The notes: generated by a model from the sequence alone, not told the origin. Numbered from the stretch's first letter, positions 46,680-57,599 are shown. The stretch is 64,000 nt of DNA from Pyronema omphalodes (GCA_024516155.1 JAJJXM010000020.1:62001-126000), one strand, 5' to 3'. Translations and numbers: made by a program.

Positions 46680-47579
46680 CTACACACACTGGAACCACCT
46701 ATGGCTCATCCTTCCACATCTAAAACACTTCCTTCCCTCCTTTTTATACCTGCGAATCTCATCATGTGGTACATTTTTAAAAGCTGCGTGTCCTCTCTTC
46801 CATACCGACGGCAATCTCCTCCCCTGCTTTTTCGCTTCTTCATATTTCCTCACATGTTCTCTCCCCTTACTGTGTAGCATAGTCTCAGAAATTCTTGCTT
46901 TCTTTTCAATAGCTTTGATAAACTTTTCTTTATCTGTCGGTATTCTCCCATCACACTCAATCAAAAACGTCATTATCTTCATCGGCAACGTACTCAACAT
47001 TGCCAACCTCACCATCTTGTCATCCCATATGTTTTTCTTTTCCCTCTCAAAGATTTGTAGGTAAAGCAGATAAGACTGTATATCTCCTTTGTACTCCGGA
47101 AACTTAAAATTTTTCCATTGTTGAATCAAAGCAATACCCTCAGTATCCTTAGCTTGGTGGGAATCTTCAAGTCGTTCGCGATACTCCTCGAACGACTCCA
47201 GTACCCTTGAAGTTTTAATAGTCTCTCTGATAATCTCCACCATAGCTTCTCCGCTGAACTCTTCCATTTCAGGGTTGCAATTATGGTATCGGAACTGGCT
47301 GTTGAGGAACAAGGAACTTATACGGGCGGACGATATAGAATTGCGGGCCGAGGCGTATACTAGCTCAGCATCCCAGGAGAAATCTGGGAAAGATGAAGAA
47401 TGCTTTGAAGTGCGTCGAGGGAGTTCAGGGTCAGGCGCCGGGCCAGTAAGACTGGTGGTGTAAAAGGGCGTTGTAAGCTCTGGAGCAGGCGTTTTGCTTT
47501 CGAACCTACAGCGTCTGCTATTGTGCTTTTCGAGTTCTTGTAGGGCTTCCAAAGTACTGATCCGAGATTGAGAAGGCAT
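46680..47579 (-). CDS. Lone gag-like protein with C-terminal CCHC zinc knuckle
   Basis: An uninterrupted 299-aa ORF. Residues about 150-260 resemble a retrotransposon gag core (a block ending NFKFPEYKGDIQSYLLYL, then WDDKMVRLAMLSTLPMKI, EKFIKAIEKKARISETM). The last 15 residues form a knuckle with C285-x2-C288-x4-H293-x4-C298, one residue before the stop. No protease or polymerase ORF follows downstream (towards 46000), and I see no clear LTR pair. The protein resembles the nucleocapsid part of a Ty3- or Copia-like element. An intact gag without pol in degraded surroundings could be a non-autonomous element or a domesticated gene. The two gag-like ORFs of the window are not obviously the same family. 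Confidence 0.7.
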   Translation of the reverse strand: MPSQSRISTLEALQELEKHNSRRCRFESKTPAPELTTPFYTTSLTGPAPDPELPRRTSKHSSSFPDFSWDAELVYASARNSISSARISSLFLNSQFRYHNCNPEMEEFSGEAMVEIIRETIKTSRVLESFEEYRERLEDSHQAKDTEGIALIQQWKNFKFPEYKGDIQSYLLYLQIFEREKKNIWDDKMVRLAMLSTLPMKIMTFLIECDGRIPTDKEKFIKAIEKKARISETMLHSKGREHVRKYEEAKKQGRRLPSVWKRGHAAFKNVPHDEIRRYKKEGRKCFRCGRMSHRWFQCV

Positions 47580-48249
47580 GATGATTTTGATTCAAGTTGT
47601 GGTGATGGCGAATACTGACTGACTGACGGAGAACCTTGGGTTTTGATGTGTTGTCATGGAGGCTTTTGACCAGGGTTTGTATTGGCTGATCATGAAGTAT
47701 CATTGTATCGCGAAGTGTGTCTGTGAATTCAAAGACACGAAATCGATTCCAGAGGCTCGTAACCGGGTGTGACTTAATAATTTCATGCAATACCAGTCTA
47801 CCTGCATAATAAAGGGAGGGCGAGGATTTTAAATATCTTGGCAAAACGGAAAATACATTCCATACTCGGAAACATGAGCTGCACGACAATTGATGGCAAG
47901 TATCTGCTTGTTACTACCCCGCAGGAACCGCTGACCAATTCCAGTGATGACGGAGGTGGCCCCATCCATGAAAAGACTTAAAACAAGAAAAGCAGTTGTC
48001 TCGGCCGAAGTCGAAATAATCCCAGTTATTCCACGCAGCATACACAAGAGATTGGATATTGTTTCTCCAAATATGTGTATATTTCTTGATAGAATTAAGG
48101 ACAATTCACGACCGATAATTTGTCGAATGTCCTTTTATGTTTCTTCATTCATCCATTTCAGTCCTCTTACGTCATGAGAATGTCGGTTGACTTTGAGACG
48201 TACGTTAATTTGGAAGGTGCCCTTTGAATTCGTGGTGAGGGTGCATCGG
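47580..48249. other. Intergenic, nothing recognised
   Basis: No supported gene; it ends at the left terminal inverted repeat of the MITE-like element. Confidence 0.4.
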
Positions 48250-48540
48250 GCAGAGCTGGCACTGACCGGAGGTCAGTGGAAAAAAGTGAACTGACCGGGT
48301 CAGTGACATATATCAGTGACCGGGTCAATGACCGGGTCAGAGAGGGTCGCAAGTCACGTGTGCGTGTGACGACTCATGATGCTTACTCACACAATCCAAT
48401 CACCCCCAAACATTGTCGACATGAAACATCCACAACCTTAACCCCAATTCTAGTGACCCTTACGGACCCCGGTCAGTGCATTTACTGACCCCCTGGTCAA
48501 TGACACGGTTATTGACTGACCCGGTCAGAGCCAGCTCTGC
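48250..48540. mobile_element. 291-bp MITE-like element with 20-bp TIRs and TGACCGGGTCA repeats
   Basis: The left end 48250..48269 (GCAGAGCTGGCACTGACCGG) and the reverse complement of the right end 48521..48540 agree at 19 of 20 positions. Flanking bases are ATCGG on the left and ATCAG on the right, a possible imperfect 5-bp target duplication. The interior carries repeated palindromic words TGACCGGGTCA / TGACCCGGTCA at both subterminal ends (about 48290..48345 and 48466..48530). No ORF. The right end lies 91 bp before the start codon of the ankyrin gene, so the element is part of its promoter or leader. Confidence 0.75.
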
Positions 48541-48631
48541 ATCAGGTACGTACTCTACTGCGTACCCCGTATCCATTTAAAAGCAAACCCCGCGCGCTTA
48601 CAGACCATCTTTATTTCACCACACCACCACG

Positions 48632-51600
48632 ATGTCTTTCGAAATGGAACTCAGTACAATCACAATCGCTTCTTTATACTGGGAATCGGTCGCGTCATTT
48701 GAGCGATTATTCGATCACTTCAAGGGATCCGAGGATCCCCCCGCTACGCTACCTGATGACTTTGGACGACTGAAAGTGTGGGCTGAGAATGTTGCTGCAC
48801 ACCGTCGCGGAGTTATGTCACTTGATCACCGCCTTCGCGAGGCTTCAGATGTAGCGAATAGGGTTAAAGAATTACTGAAGAACTTGGATGATGTCTTGGT
48901 GGACAGTGAGTATTCCCAACCGGTGGAGACCTGAAACCTATGATTCTAATTTCGAAAGCCTTGAGGATCTCCTCAGGTGACACCAAAGGAAAAGGCAGAG
49001 TGCCATCGGGTGTTGAGCCACAGCCTACGGAAGCACAGTCAGTTGATCCAGTTGATTCCGAGGTCGAACAAGAAATCAGCTCTACATCACCGTTAAAGGA
49101 GGCCATGAAGGAAATTAGCAACGTCATCACATGCTTGTATGGTCTATCTATCACCGTTCAGAGTCCTGTGTCTGCCAAGCGCCTGGACAGGATGGATAAA
49201 ATAGACGTCTCGCATTTCGAGTCCTTTGATATCGATTATGTCAGCAATAAATTCCCGCTCGGCGAAGACTACAGATATCTCATTGAGCGACTGGGGAAGG
49301 CAAACACCAAACGAAGACAGATCCTGAAATACCATAATAAACATCATGAAAAGATTGTAGGTCGGCGTGTTGCTGTCGGCGATGCACCCGACACAGGATC
49401 ATCGGAGGGTCAAGATGATTTCTACTCTGATACCCCGACATTTATGCATACAAGTGTTTCCACAGTGTACCCAGCCAATATCAATGTGGTGGAAGCTATG
49501 CCTGTCGACCTGGATAGCCGATCGGAAGCTGGATTCTCAGCTACGTCCTACGCATCGTCTGCAGCCAACTCGGGTAGTCTTAGGGTTCCCGCCCCTCCCC
49601 CTGGATTTGACAAAGGACCCTTTCAATGCCCGTACTGTTTCATTATTGTACAAACCGAAAGCCGTGCTTCTTGGAAGTGAGTCACATTTCTCGTTTCAAT
49701 TGTGCTGGATGCTAACGACAGTTTTTCGCCATAGAAAGCATGTATTTCAGGATTTACGCCCATATGTTTGCACCTTCAAAGACTGTCCACAGGGATCCCA
49801 TCTCTACGAAAGCCGACACGAATGGTTCTCTCATGAAAGAGAGATTCATCGTCGTGAGTGGTTCTGCAGTAATTGTAAAACAATACTCCCTTCGAGCGAA
49901 GCATTTCGGCAACATCTCAAAAGCAAACACAAGAACGTCATCTCAGACTCCAAGGAACAACTTTTAGTTCTGATGGCCAGGGGTGCACGAGAAATAGAGG
50001 GAGAACAAAAGTGCCCTTTGTGTCAAGAGAACCATGCACCAAAACTACTCAGAAGCCATCTGGGCCGACACCTAGAACAGATTTCACTATTCATTCTACC
50101 GGAAGACTCGGAGAACAACGACGACAGCGACTCGGATCACCATTCGGATGATGATAACATTGCTACTGCACCGGATACAAAATCAAAAACTTCAAGCGTT
50201 GCACGGCGAATGCAAAAGCAATATGCCACGGCCCAAACGTATCTCAAAGCAGGAACTGGAATCAATGAGTTTGACAAAACAGGCTGGGCACCAATCCACA
50301 AAGCGGTGCAATCCGGAGATGTGAAATGGATAAATCTGCTACTAGACTCCGATTGCGATCTACGGGCTACGACCAAGGACGAAGACGGGATGCAGTCACT
50401 ACACATAGCAGCGAAAAACAATCACGCCGAAGTTGCAGCTATACTTCTCAAACAACAGACAGTCGATATCAACTCCATGGATACAAAATTCGGCAGGACG
50501 GCCTTTGCCTGGGCCTGTGAACTTGGTCACGAAAACATCGCAAAATTACTACTCCAACGTGAGGATATTGACATCAACTCGGAAGACAACCAGGGCCGAA
50601 CAGCCCTCAAATGTGCATGTGATAAAGGCCACGAAGATATTGTCAAGCTGCTACTTTCTCGGGACGATATTCATGTCAATTTGAAAACTTTAAGGGGAGA
50701 GACGGCATTGGTATTGGCATGCCGAATGGGCCACGAAGGTGTCGTCAGACTGCTACTTGCTCGGGACGATATCGAGGTTAATTCAGAGGATGAATCGGGG
50801 AAGACGGCGTTGATATGGGCACAGCGGAACAATTATGAAAACATTGTTACACTGCTACTTTCTCGGAATGATGTCGAGGTCAATTCAGGGGATGGACTGG
50901 GGGAGACGGTGTTGATATGGGCGTGCCGAAAGGGCCACGAAGGTGTTGTCAGACTGCTACTTGCTCGGAGCGATATCGAGGTCAATTCAGAGGATGAATG
51001 GGGGGAGACGGCGTTGGTATGGGCATGCCGAGCGAGCCACGAAGGTGTTGTCAGACTGCTACTTACTCGGAACGATATCGAGGTCAATTCCAAGGATGAA
51101 TTCCGGAGGACGGCGTTGATATGGGCATGTTTAGAATGCTGCAAAGACGCTGTCAAGCTGCTACTTGCTCGGAACGATATCGATGTCAATGCAAAGGATA
51201 AATTCGGGGAGACGGCGTTGATATCGGCATGCCAAAGCGGCCTCGAATGTGTTGTAAGACTGCTACTTGCTCGGGACAACATCGAGGTCAATTCAAAAGA
51301 CCAATGGGGAAAGACGGCGTTGATATGGGCATGGCAGTATGAGAATAAAGAAATTATTAAACTGCTACTTGCTCGGGACGATGTCGAGGTCAATTTAGAG
51401 GATGAATTGGGGGAGACGGCGTTGATATGGGCATGTCTTCAAGATCACGAAGACGTTGTCAAGCTCCTACTTGCTCGGAACGATATCGAGGTCAATTCAA
51501 AGGGTGGATCGGGGAAGACGGCGTTGATATGGGCATGCGAGCAAGGCCACGAAGGTGTTGTCAGACTGCTACTTTCTCGGAACGATGTCGAGGTCAATTC

Positions 51601-52933
51601 CAAGGATGAATCGGGGAAGAGGGCGTTGATATGGGCATGCGAGCAAGGCCACGAAGGTGTTGTCAGACTGCTACTTTCGCGAGACGATATCGATGTCAAT
51701 TCAAAGAATAAAATTGGAGATACGGTGTTGATAATGGCATTGAGAATGGGCTTCGAAGGTGTTGTCAGACTGCTACTTTCTCGAGACGATATCGATGTCA
51801 ATTCAAAGAATAAAATTGGAGATACGGTGTTGATAATGGCATTGAGAATGGGCTTCGAAGGTGTTGTCAGACTGCTACTTGCTCGAGGTGATATTGAAGT
51901 CAATTTACAGGGTTCATCGGGGGAGACGGCGTTGATACGGGCATGTTTTTCAGGCTGCGAAGACTTTGTGAAGCTGCTACTTTCCCGGGACGATATCGAG
52001 GTCAATTCAAAGGATGAATCGGGGAAGACGGCGTTGATGTGGGCGTGCCAAATGGGCCTCGAATGCGTTGTCAGACTGCTACTTTCTCGAGACGATATTG
52101 AGGTTAATACAATGGATGAATTGGGGGAGACGGTGTTGATTATAGCATGCCAAATGGGCCGCGAAGGTTTTGTCAGACTGCTTCTTTCTCGGAACGATAT
52201 CGAGGTCAATTCGGAGGATAAATCGGGGCAGACGGCGTTAATATGGGCATGTCGTCTACAAGGCGGCGAAGGCGTTGTCAAGCTGGTACTTTCTCGGGAC
52301 GATATCTTGATCAATTCAAAGGATGAATTGGGGAAGACGGCCTTGATATGGGCATGTCTACAAGGCCGCGAAGACGTTATCAAGTTGCTACTTTCTCGGG
52401 ACGATATCTTGGTCAATTCAAAGGATAAATCGGGGAAGACGGCGTTGATATGGGCATGCGAGCAAGGCTTCGGAGGTGTTGTTGGACTGTTAATTTCTCG
52501 GAACGACATCGAGGTCAATGCAAGGGATGAATCGGGGAAGACGGCATTGGTATGGGCGTGTCAAAGGGGTCACGAAGAAGTTGTCAAGCTGCTACTTGCT
52601 CGGAACGATATCGATGTCAATGCAAAGGATGAATTCGGGGATACGGCGTTGATTTGGGCATGCCAAAGCGGCCTCGAATGTGTTGTCAGACTGCTACTCT
52701 CTCGGGACGATATCGAGGTCAATTTACAGGAGGAATTGGGAAACACAGCGTTCATGGTGGCATGCGAAGGAGGCTCCGAAGGCGTCGTCAAGTTGTTACT
52801 GACTCAGTCTGAACTCGAGATCAACACCAAGAATAAGGACGGAAATACGGCGTTGGAATTGGCACGGATGCGTGGCCATGATGAAATTGCAGAAGAAATC
52901 ATTCAGTTTGTAAATAACCACCTTGTTGTGTAG
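48632..52933 (+). CDS. Zinc-finger / ankyrin-repeat receptor-like protein
   Basis: The model is join(48632..48905, 48977..49676, 49735..52933), 1390 aa; introns of 71 and 58 nt have GTGAGT donors and CTCAG/CATAG acceptors. Residues 1-300 form a helical N-terminal region of the type found in fungal C2H2-ankyrin proteins (start MSFEMELSTITIASLYWESV). Residues about 306-440 carry a cysteine/histidine-rich zinc-finger block: FQCPYC, WKKHVFQDLRPYVCTFKDC, HEWFSHERE.H, WFCSNC, HLKSKH and KCPLC with HLGRHLEQISLF. An acidic linker follows, then about 26 ankyrin repeats (residues about 500-1390), most 34 aa with the consensus GKTALIWACEQGHEGVVRLL and a LSRDDIEVNSKDE tail. Several are almost identical. 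There is no NACHT or kinase domain. Related architectures are expanded in fungi and suspected in non-self recognition; that role is inference. A MITE lies in the upstream region. Confidence 0.88.
50260..52890 (+). repeat. ~26 ankyrin-coding tandem repeats of 102 bp
   Basis: The unit is 34 codons; one unit near 52250 has 35. Units at about 51682..51783 and 51784..51885 are nearly identical in DNA, both encoding an IGDTVLIMALRMGFEGVVRL unit, which marks a recent duplication. Two neighbouring units upstream (51490-51690) also share most of their sequence. Confidence 0.9.
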
Positions 52934-53900
52934 CTAAGTAGTTATTATCCTTTATTTCACTGGCTGGATTAATGAGAGATGGTTGTCATGTAAGTAGATT
53001 TTAAATGTAATGTACGTGGGAATTGGTTAGGCTCTTTAATTTCAGTATAAATCACGATATTGTTTTCCCCGTGGAGGTCATGTGATGGGTGGTTAAACAG
53101 TACTCAAAACTATCGTCTAAATTATACCTCATTTCTTCCGATTTCCAGTACCTTCAGTGTAAATAAGTGCGCGGGTAACCTCATTATATGTAACTCGACG
53201 AGAATTCCTCATGACAATGACAATCATTACAAATTATTACGAATCACGAGCGAAGCAGGCTACGGAAAATTATCAATTTTGTGAGCTGTTGAAGTTCTAG
53301 GAAAGACACTTGCAACTGCGTGAATAATATACGTGTTACAAAGCCGACTCAATACCAAATGCAACGGCCAGAATTATTTATAACATATCTAAGACGGCAT
53401 TTCTAAACACATTTTCCAAAATTATTATTAGTATACTGTCAATAATATTGCTCCTATTACATATCACACCCCATATTCTGTCAACTACTGTGGGCCTGGG
53501 TTGGTGCAGATCAAAATAAATATTTTCATCCCGATTTCCACGCTTCTTGAGATCTCTACGGTAATTTTTTTTTAAGTCAACCGCAACATTACAGGAGTCG
53601 CCCATGCATTTAAAGTCCAGACTATAGTCTTCCAAATCCCAACGAGACTTTTTGACGCAATCTAAGAGCAACATGGAACTAAATATTAGGAAAGAGAAGG
53701 AAATTCCCATTGATTGATTACATGATCACAAAAACACAGGGGCTGCCATAGAGCGCAACTGCTTGAAAAAAAAATAAAGAAAACAAAAAACAAGTCAAGC
53801 TTTAATTTGGTTGTTGTTTGTAGGAAAGATAATACGGCCATGTCATTCAGAAAACAGTCGAACTGTAGTAGACAAGAGCAAGAGAATGAGAAGCAAAATA
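52934..53900. other. Intergenic, nothing recognised
   Basis: AT-rich 3' flank of the ankyrin gene. Small ORFs on both strands (53060.., 53378..) show no motif. The Pol III terminator of the tRNA lies at the right end. Confidence 0.4.
53895..53898 (-). terminator. Pol III T4 terminator after the tRNA
   Basis: Four T on the minus strand, two bases after the discriminator base of the tRNA gene. Confidence 0.6.
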
Positions 53901-53980
53901 TGATTCAGCCGGGATTCGAACCCGGGTCGAGCGCAGAATGCGAATGGCAAGCGCTCATGATACCCCTACACTACTGAATC
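53901..53980 (-). tRNA. tRNA-Gly(GCC) with a 9-nt intron (probable)
   Basis: 80 nt including the discriminator A. The acceptor stem GATTCAG/CTGAATC pairs perfectly. The T arm is CCGGG-TTCGAAT-CCCGG, giving a perfect B box. The A box reads TAGTGTAGGGG. The D stem has three pairs (GTG/CAT with one G-U). The anticodon stem AGCGC/GCGCT is perfect and encloses 16 nt. A 9-nt intron at the canonical place after position 37 leaves the loop TTGCCAT with anticodon GCC. The acceptor sequence is unlike the usual fungal tRNA-Gly, so a diverged or pseudo-tRNA is possible. A T4 terminator follows. Confidence 0.8.
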
Positions 53981-54162
53981 TGTTGAGGTTGATTGAGCCT
54001 TCCTTACCATAAGCCATTACTTAGTCCTTCAGCTGTGATATCATTGATAAATGACTTTCCCATTTCCCACAGTAACTCTTCACTGTTCAGTCTCATTGGT
54101 CTTCGTTATCATATATCTTTCTTTCTACCAACATCTACCTCAATGCCGATATCCCAAAACCT

Positions 54163-55062
54163 TTATCCTTCCTGTCTCCACCCCTCCCCCATCTCCTCTC
54201 CAATCACTTGACTTATCCCCCTACCGCGCTGCATTTTCTTAGTTCCTCCATCCTTCATAATCTTCTGAACGGCCTTTTCCAACTCCCCTAACTTTCCCTC
54301 AACCACGTAACCCTGCCCTTCTAGTTCTTCTATTAACTCCCTTTGATGCCCGCCCATTAGGCTGCTGTTTTCGACTACTATTGTGCGTTTATCCCATCTG
54401 GGTGTGTTAGCCTCTGTAGTTACGAAGGACTACAGCAAAAAAATCACAACCCCACCCATCACACATCCAGAATCCAAGCAGCAGTATCTACCCATCCCAG
54501 CAAACCCAAAAATAAAAAAGCATACATACCTAAGACACTCCAAAACACTTCCAGCACCAGCATGGGTCACCACCAAATCCGCCTTCGCAATATAATTCAA
54601 CGCCAAATCCTTATCGAAGGCAAAGGTTTCGATATTAATCCTTCCATTTGCCTGTTGCTCCCCTTCCACTCCTGTCTTTTCTTCGGTATTCGCAATATCG
54701 ATAATACTTAAATCAGGAATTCTAGGAGTATAAACACCATGCTGTAACTGCAGCTTCCCAAACCCAAGATTCACCAAAGCCTCCAGAAATTCCGGAGTAA
54801 GCGCCGAATCCGTAAGAGCCGGGAAAGGAACCGTTGCACCGACTGTTACCAATACGGTTTTACCAGTATTCCGACTTTCCTCAGTTTTTGTTGTGGCATT
54901 TGCCGGGATATCTGCTGAGGCGGCTGGAGTTGGATCGGAGGAGATGATGGTAGTGGTTTTGCTGGTGGTCTTGCTGGGTTCGGAAGTGCCGATGGGAATG
55001 TAGTAATTTGTTCCGGGAGGGTTGTAGAAACCTGGAGGCGCGGGGGGCATGATCGATACCAT
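54163..55062 (-). CDS. ALG13: UDP-GlcNAc transferase catalytic subunit Alg13
   Basis: With the membrane anchor Alg14, adds the second GlcNAc to dolichol-PP-GlcNAc on the cytosolic face of the ER. The model is complement(join(54163..54411, 54526..55062)), 261 aa; the 114-nt intron is phase 0 (donor TAT/GTATGC, acceptor CAGAG/GCT) and joins SVLECLRY to ANTPRWDKRTIVVEN. Signatures are TVLVTVGATVPFPAL (Rossmann start), LQHG, the UDP-binding block DLVVTHAGAGSVLECLR and SLMGGHQRELIEELEGQGYV. The catalytic domain starts only at about residue 68; the N-terminal extension is Thr/Ser/Pro-rich and unusual compared with the yeast protein. Alternative donor AG/GTATGT at the same place gives a wrong phase with any nearby acceptor, so the chosen junction is the best fit but not certain. 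Confidence 0.9.
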
Positions 55063-55682
55063 TGTTGTTGTGGGTTGTTATTTATTGTGTGGTTCGAGGC
55101 TGCAGTTGAGTTGAGGTGGGAGCTTATCTGGAGGGAGCTTTAGACGCGCGGAGGTGGGAGCTGGGATGACGCGAAGTGGGGGTTAAGGTTTAGGCTAGTT
55201 GGAGCTGCAGTGCCACCTTCGAGGGTCGCGTTTGGTACATGGATAAATTCCGCTTCACATATGTACATCGGAATCCAAGATCAGGAAGAAAAAAAAAAGA
55301 AAAACAAAAACAATATTTGTGGTGTCGTCCAAAAGAAGTATTTTTTTTGGTTACTACTCCCTAATGATTAGTAGGTGAACACTACATGCTGCAAAAAGAT
55401 AAATCCCCTATGTAATTTCCAACGCCAAAAAACCGTTCCCTCCCATGATTGCTTCTCCTGGATATGCAGTAACCCGACATAGAAAAAAAGAAGAAAAAAA
55501 CAGCAACGAATCTAATGAGGAATCATATCGCCTTAAGCTTCCAGGTTATCTCTTCATATCACCACCCTCATCATATTTGTGGCCTGGATAACCTCACCGC
55601 CCTTATTTCCATCGACTCCCATGCTACCTTAATTCCCTCGTCCCATCGTTTCCTTTCATCATATTTGAACCCCTTCATTTAC
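55063..55682. other. Intergenic ALG13 / SLX8-like
   Basis: 620 bp holding the ALG13 promoter and the 3' end of the RING gene, with A-rich runs and no ORF of note. Confidence 0.4.
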
Positions 55683-57599
55683 TCAATCCGCCTTCTGCTT
55701 TCCCTTCCCCTGTCTTTCCTTGACCTCTAGAATAATAATATCCTTGATAGCCACTTTTCCTCTACAAACAGGGCATTTGCCATGAACCTTATTTGGAGCT
55801 GCAAGTGTGGTTTTGATAGCGTTGTAGAGACAAGAGTTACAGAACATATGCCCTATTCCCTTAGTTAGTAATAATCCATAGCAGATGTTATCCTCACAAC
55901 AAGCAATGGGAAGGTTCCACAAACCACAAGGTGTAACACTCAAATCCACGGGCTCATCTTCCATACAAATAATGCAAGCTAATCCTGCTAACTTTTTAGG
56001 TTTTTCCTCTTCAATCACGGGAGGTTTCTTTTCCGGCTGCTCCTCCTGCTGCTCAGATTCTTCTGCCTCACCGTTACTATCCTCGATATCTAGTGTTATG
56101 ATTTCTGATATTGGTGCCCCTCCTCCCTGTCCTGAGGTCTTCCGACGTTTAGCAGAGTGTTGATCGGCGGAGTCGTTTGGAGCTGAGCGGGATTGGTTGG
56201 AGCGATTTGGAGTGGAGTGGGGTTGATGTCGACGGGGCGGAGAGCAGGTGAGGTCGACTATGTTGCTGATGGAATTGCTTGACCGGCGAGTTTGATTTTG
56301 CTGATTCTGATTGAGATTATGATTTTGGTTATGGTTAATAGTGCTGGCCATAGTTCCTGTGCTTCTGTGTGGTAGTGGTAGAGTCCAACTGTTGTTGCGA
56401 TTTCCATCTCCATTTCCAGCGGCCCCATTCCCGGTCAGGCCTCTGTTACCCTCACCACCACCTAGCTGTTGCACAGGCGTCTGTAGCTGCGGTAATTGAT
56501 ACCCTTCTGAATCTGTAATAGGGTTTAGGGCAGGACCAAGAGTATTCAACGACTCTTCCCACCCATCTGATCCTGTTATACTTGGCTCATCCGCTCTTCC
56601 ACCTTCCATATTTTCGAAACTGCCTTCATCGTCCTCCTCATCTTCCTCTTCTTCATGCTCTTCCTCCTCCAAACTCATATATTCTTCCTCACTCCCCGTC
56701 TCGTCGTCCCACCCATGCACCGAATTACTCCCTTGATCTTCGTCTCTCTCGCTTCCGAAGTTCGCCTCCTCACTTTCCAAGTCTCTAAGACCCCTTCCTG
56801 TCCTTCTGTATCGAGGATCCAATACATCTCCATTCCACACCGAGGTGGTAGTTTCACGGTTGTAAACAGGTCTAGTTGCCCCGCCTCCAGACCCACCTAA
56901 AAGCCTATTTACTCTCTGCTGCTGTTGCAGCGTAAGAGAGTTAGGGGTATTATGTCCAGTCCCGCCTATATTCGTAGCAGTAGCAGTCGCCTGTCCAGCT
57001 CCAGATCCAGCTCTATTCGTATCTCCCGCCTCAGCTCCAGTAGCTCTCTCACTCTGCCGTCCTTGCCCCGATTCCCAAAGCGGTGCAAGCCTTACGCCTG
57101 TAATAGAAGTAGCAGTTTCATCCCTCTGTTGAGAAAACCTATCCATATTGCGTGAATTTGATAGAGTATTATGGTCGTTGTTGAGTAAATCCTGTATGCG
57201 GGGGTCGCGGGCTGTATCCCGAGGGGCAATGAATTCTAGGCTGGCGGATTGTGCAGGAAGACGAGATTGTTGTTGGGAAGGCGGTTGAACAGTCACGCGG
57301 GGAAAAATGTCGTTACTAAAGTGGTCATGAGATTGCCGATACCCGAGTAGAGGAGGGTCGTACCAGTTCCTTGTTGTGCTTGAGTTCCCAGTGTTGATAG
57401 CGGTGTTCGCTACATTCGCGTTGTCGTTACCTGAGGTTCGACGTCCTTGGTGACCTGAATATAATGAGTTGCCTGAGCTGTCTGTGTTTCTGACATTTCC
57501 TGGGTTCTCCGGTCCCTGATTCGTTCTGTTCGATGTGTTCGCAGCGTTCGTGTTCCATAAGCTTGGGAGTTTGTAAGGAGGATTATTCGAGTTATTCAT
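55683..57599 (-). CDS. SLX8: Slx8/RNF4-like RING E3 (probable SUMO-targeted ubiquitin ligase)
   Basis: The model is complement(join(55683..55852, 55925..57599)), 614 aa. The 72-nt intron 55853..55924 (GTTTGT...TTACTAAC...AATAG) has no stop, so an uninterrupted ORF runs through it, but only the spliced form restores a C3HC4 RING: CIICMEDEP, TPCGHMFCNSC, KCPVCRGKV. The spacing and the block LSVTPCGHMFCNSC match Slx8. The rest is disordered and Asn/Ser/Gln-rich with an acidic stretch near 310-340. Two probable SUMO-interacting motifs precede the RING: NIVDLTCSP and SEIITLDIEDSNGE. Together they fit a SUMO-targeted ligase acting in genome stability; the assignment to Slx8 rather than another nuclear RING protein is likely but unproven. 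Confidence 0.8.
   Translation of the reverse strand: MNNSNNPPYKLPSLWNTNAANTSNRTNQGPENPGNVRNTDSSGNSLYSGHQGRRTSGNDNANVANTAINTGNSSTTRNWYDPPLLGYRQSHDHFSNDIFPRVTVQPPSQQQSRLPAQSASLEFIAPRDTARDPRIQDLLNNDHNTLSNSRNMDRFSQQRDETATSITGVRLAPLWESGQGRQSERATGAEAGDTNRAGSGAGQATATATNIGGTGHNTPNSLTLQQQQRVNRLLGGSGGGATRPVYNRETTTSVWNGDVLDPRYRRTGRGLRDLESEEANFGSERDEDQGSNSVHGWDDETGSEEEYMSLEEEEHEEEEDEEDDEGSFENMEGGRADEPSITGSDGWEESLNTLGPALNPITDSEGYQLPQLQTPVQQLGGGEGNRGLTGNGAAGNGDGNRNNSWTLPLPHRSTGTMASTINHNQNHNLNQNQQNQTRRSSNSISNIVDLTCSPPRRHQPHSTPNRSNQSRSAPNDSADQHSAKRRKTSGQGGGAPISEIITLDIEDSNGEAEESEQQEEQPEKKPPVIEEEKPKKLAGLACIICMEDEPVDLSVTPCGLWNLPIACCEDNICYGLLLTKGIGHMFCNSCLYNAIKTTLAAPNKVHGKCPVCRGKVAIKDIIILEVKERQGKGKQKAD
55853..55924 (-). 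other. 72-nt stop-free intron inside the RING domain
   Basis: The donor is GTTTGT, the branch TACTAAC and the acceptor AATAG; length 3n and no stop. Retention would insert 24 residues between the cysteine and histidine ligands of the TPCGH motif and break the zinc site. Confidence 0.85.

Noticed and set aside
51445..52518. 357-codon minus-strand ORF opposite the ankyrin array (also 50833..51393)
   Set aside because: Mirror of the 102-bp repeats; the periodic Ser/Thr-rich translation is a shadow of the sense ankyrin frame.
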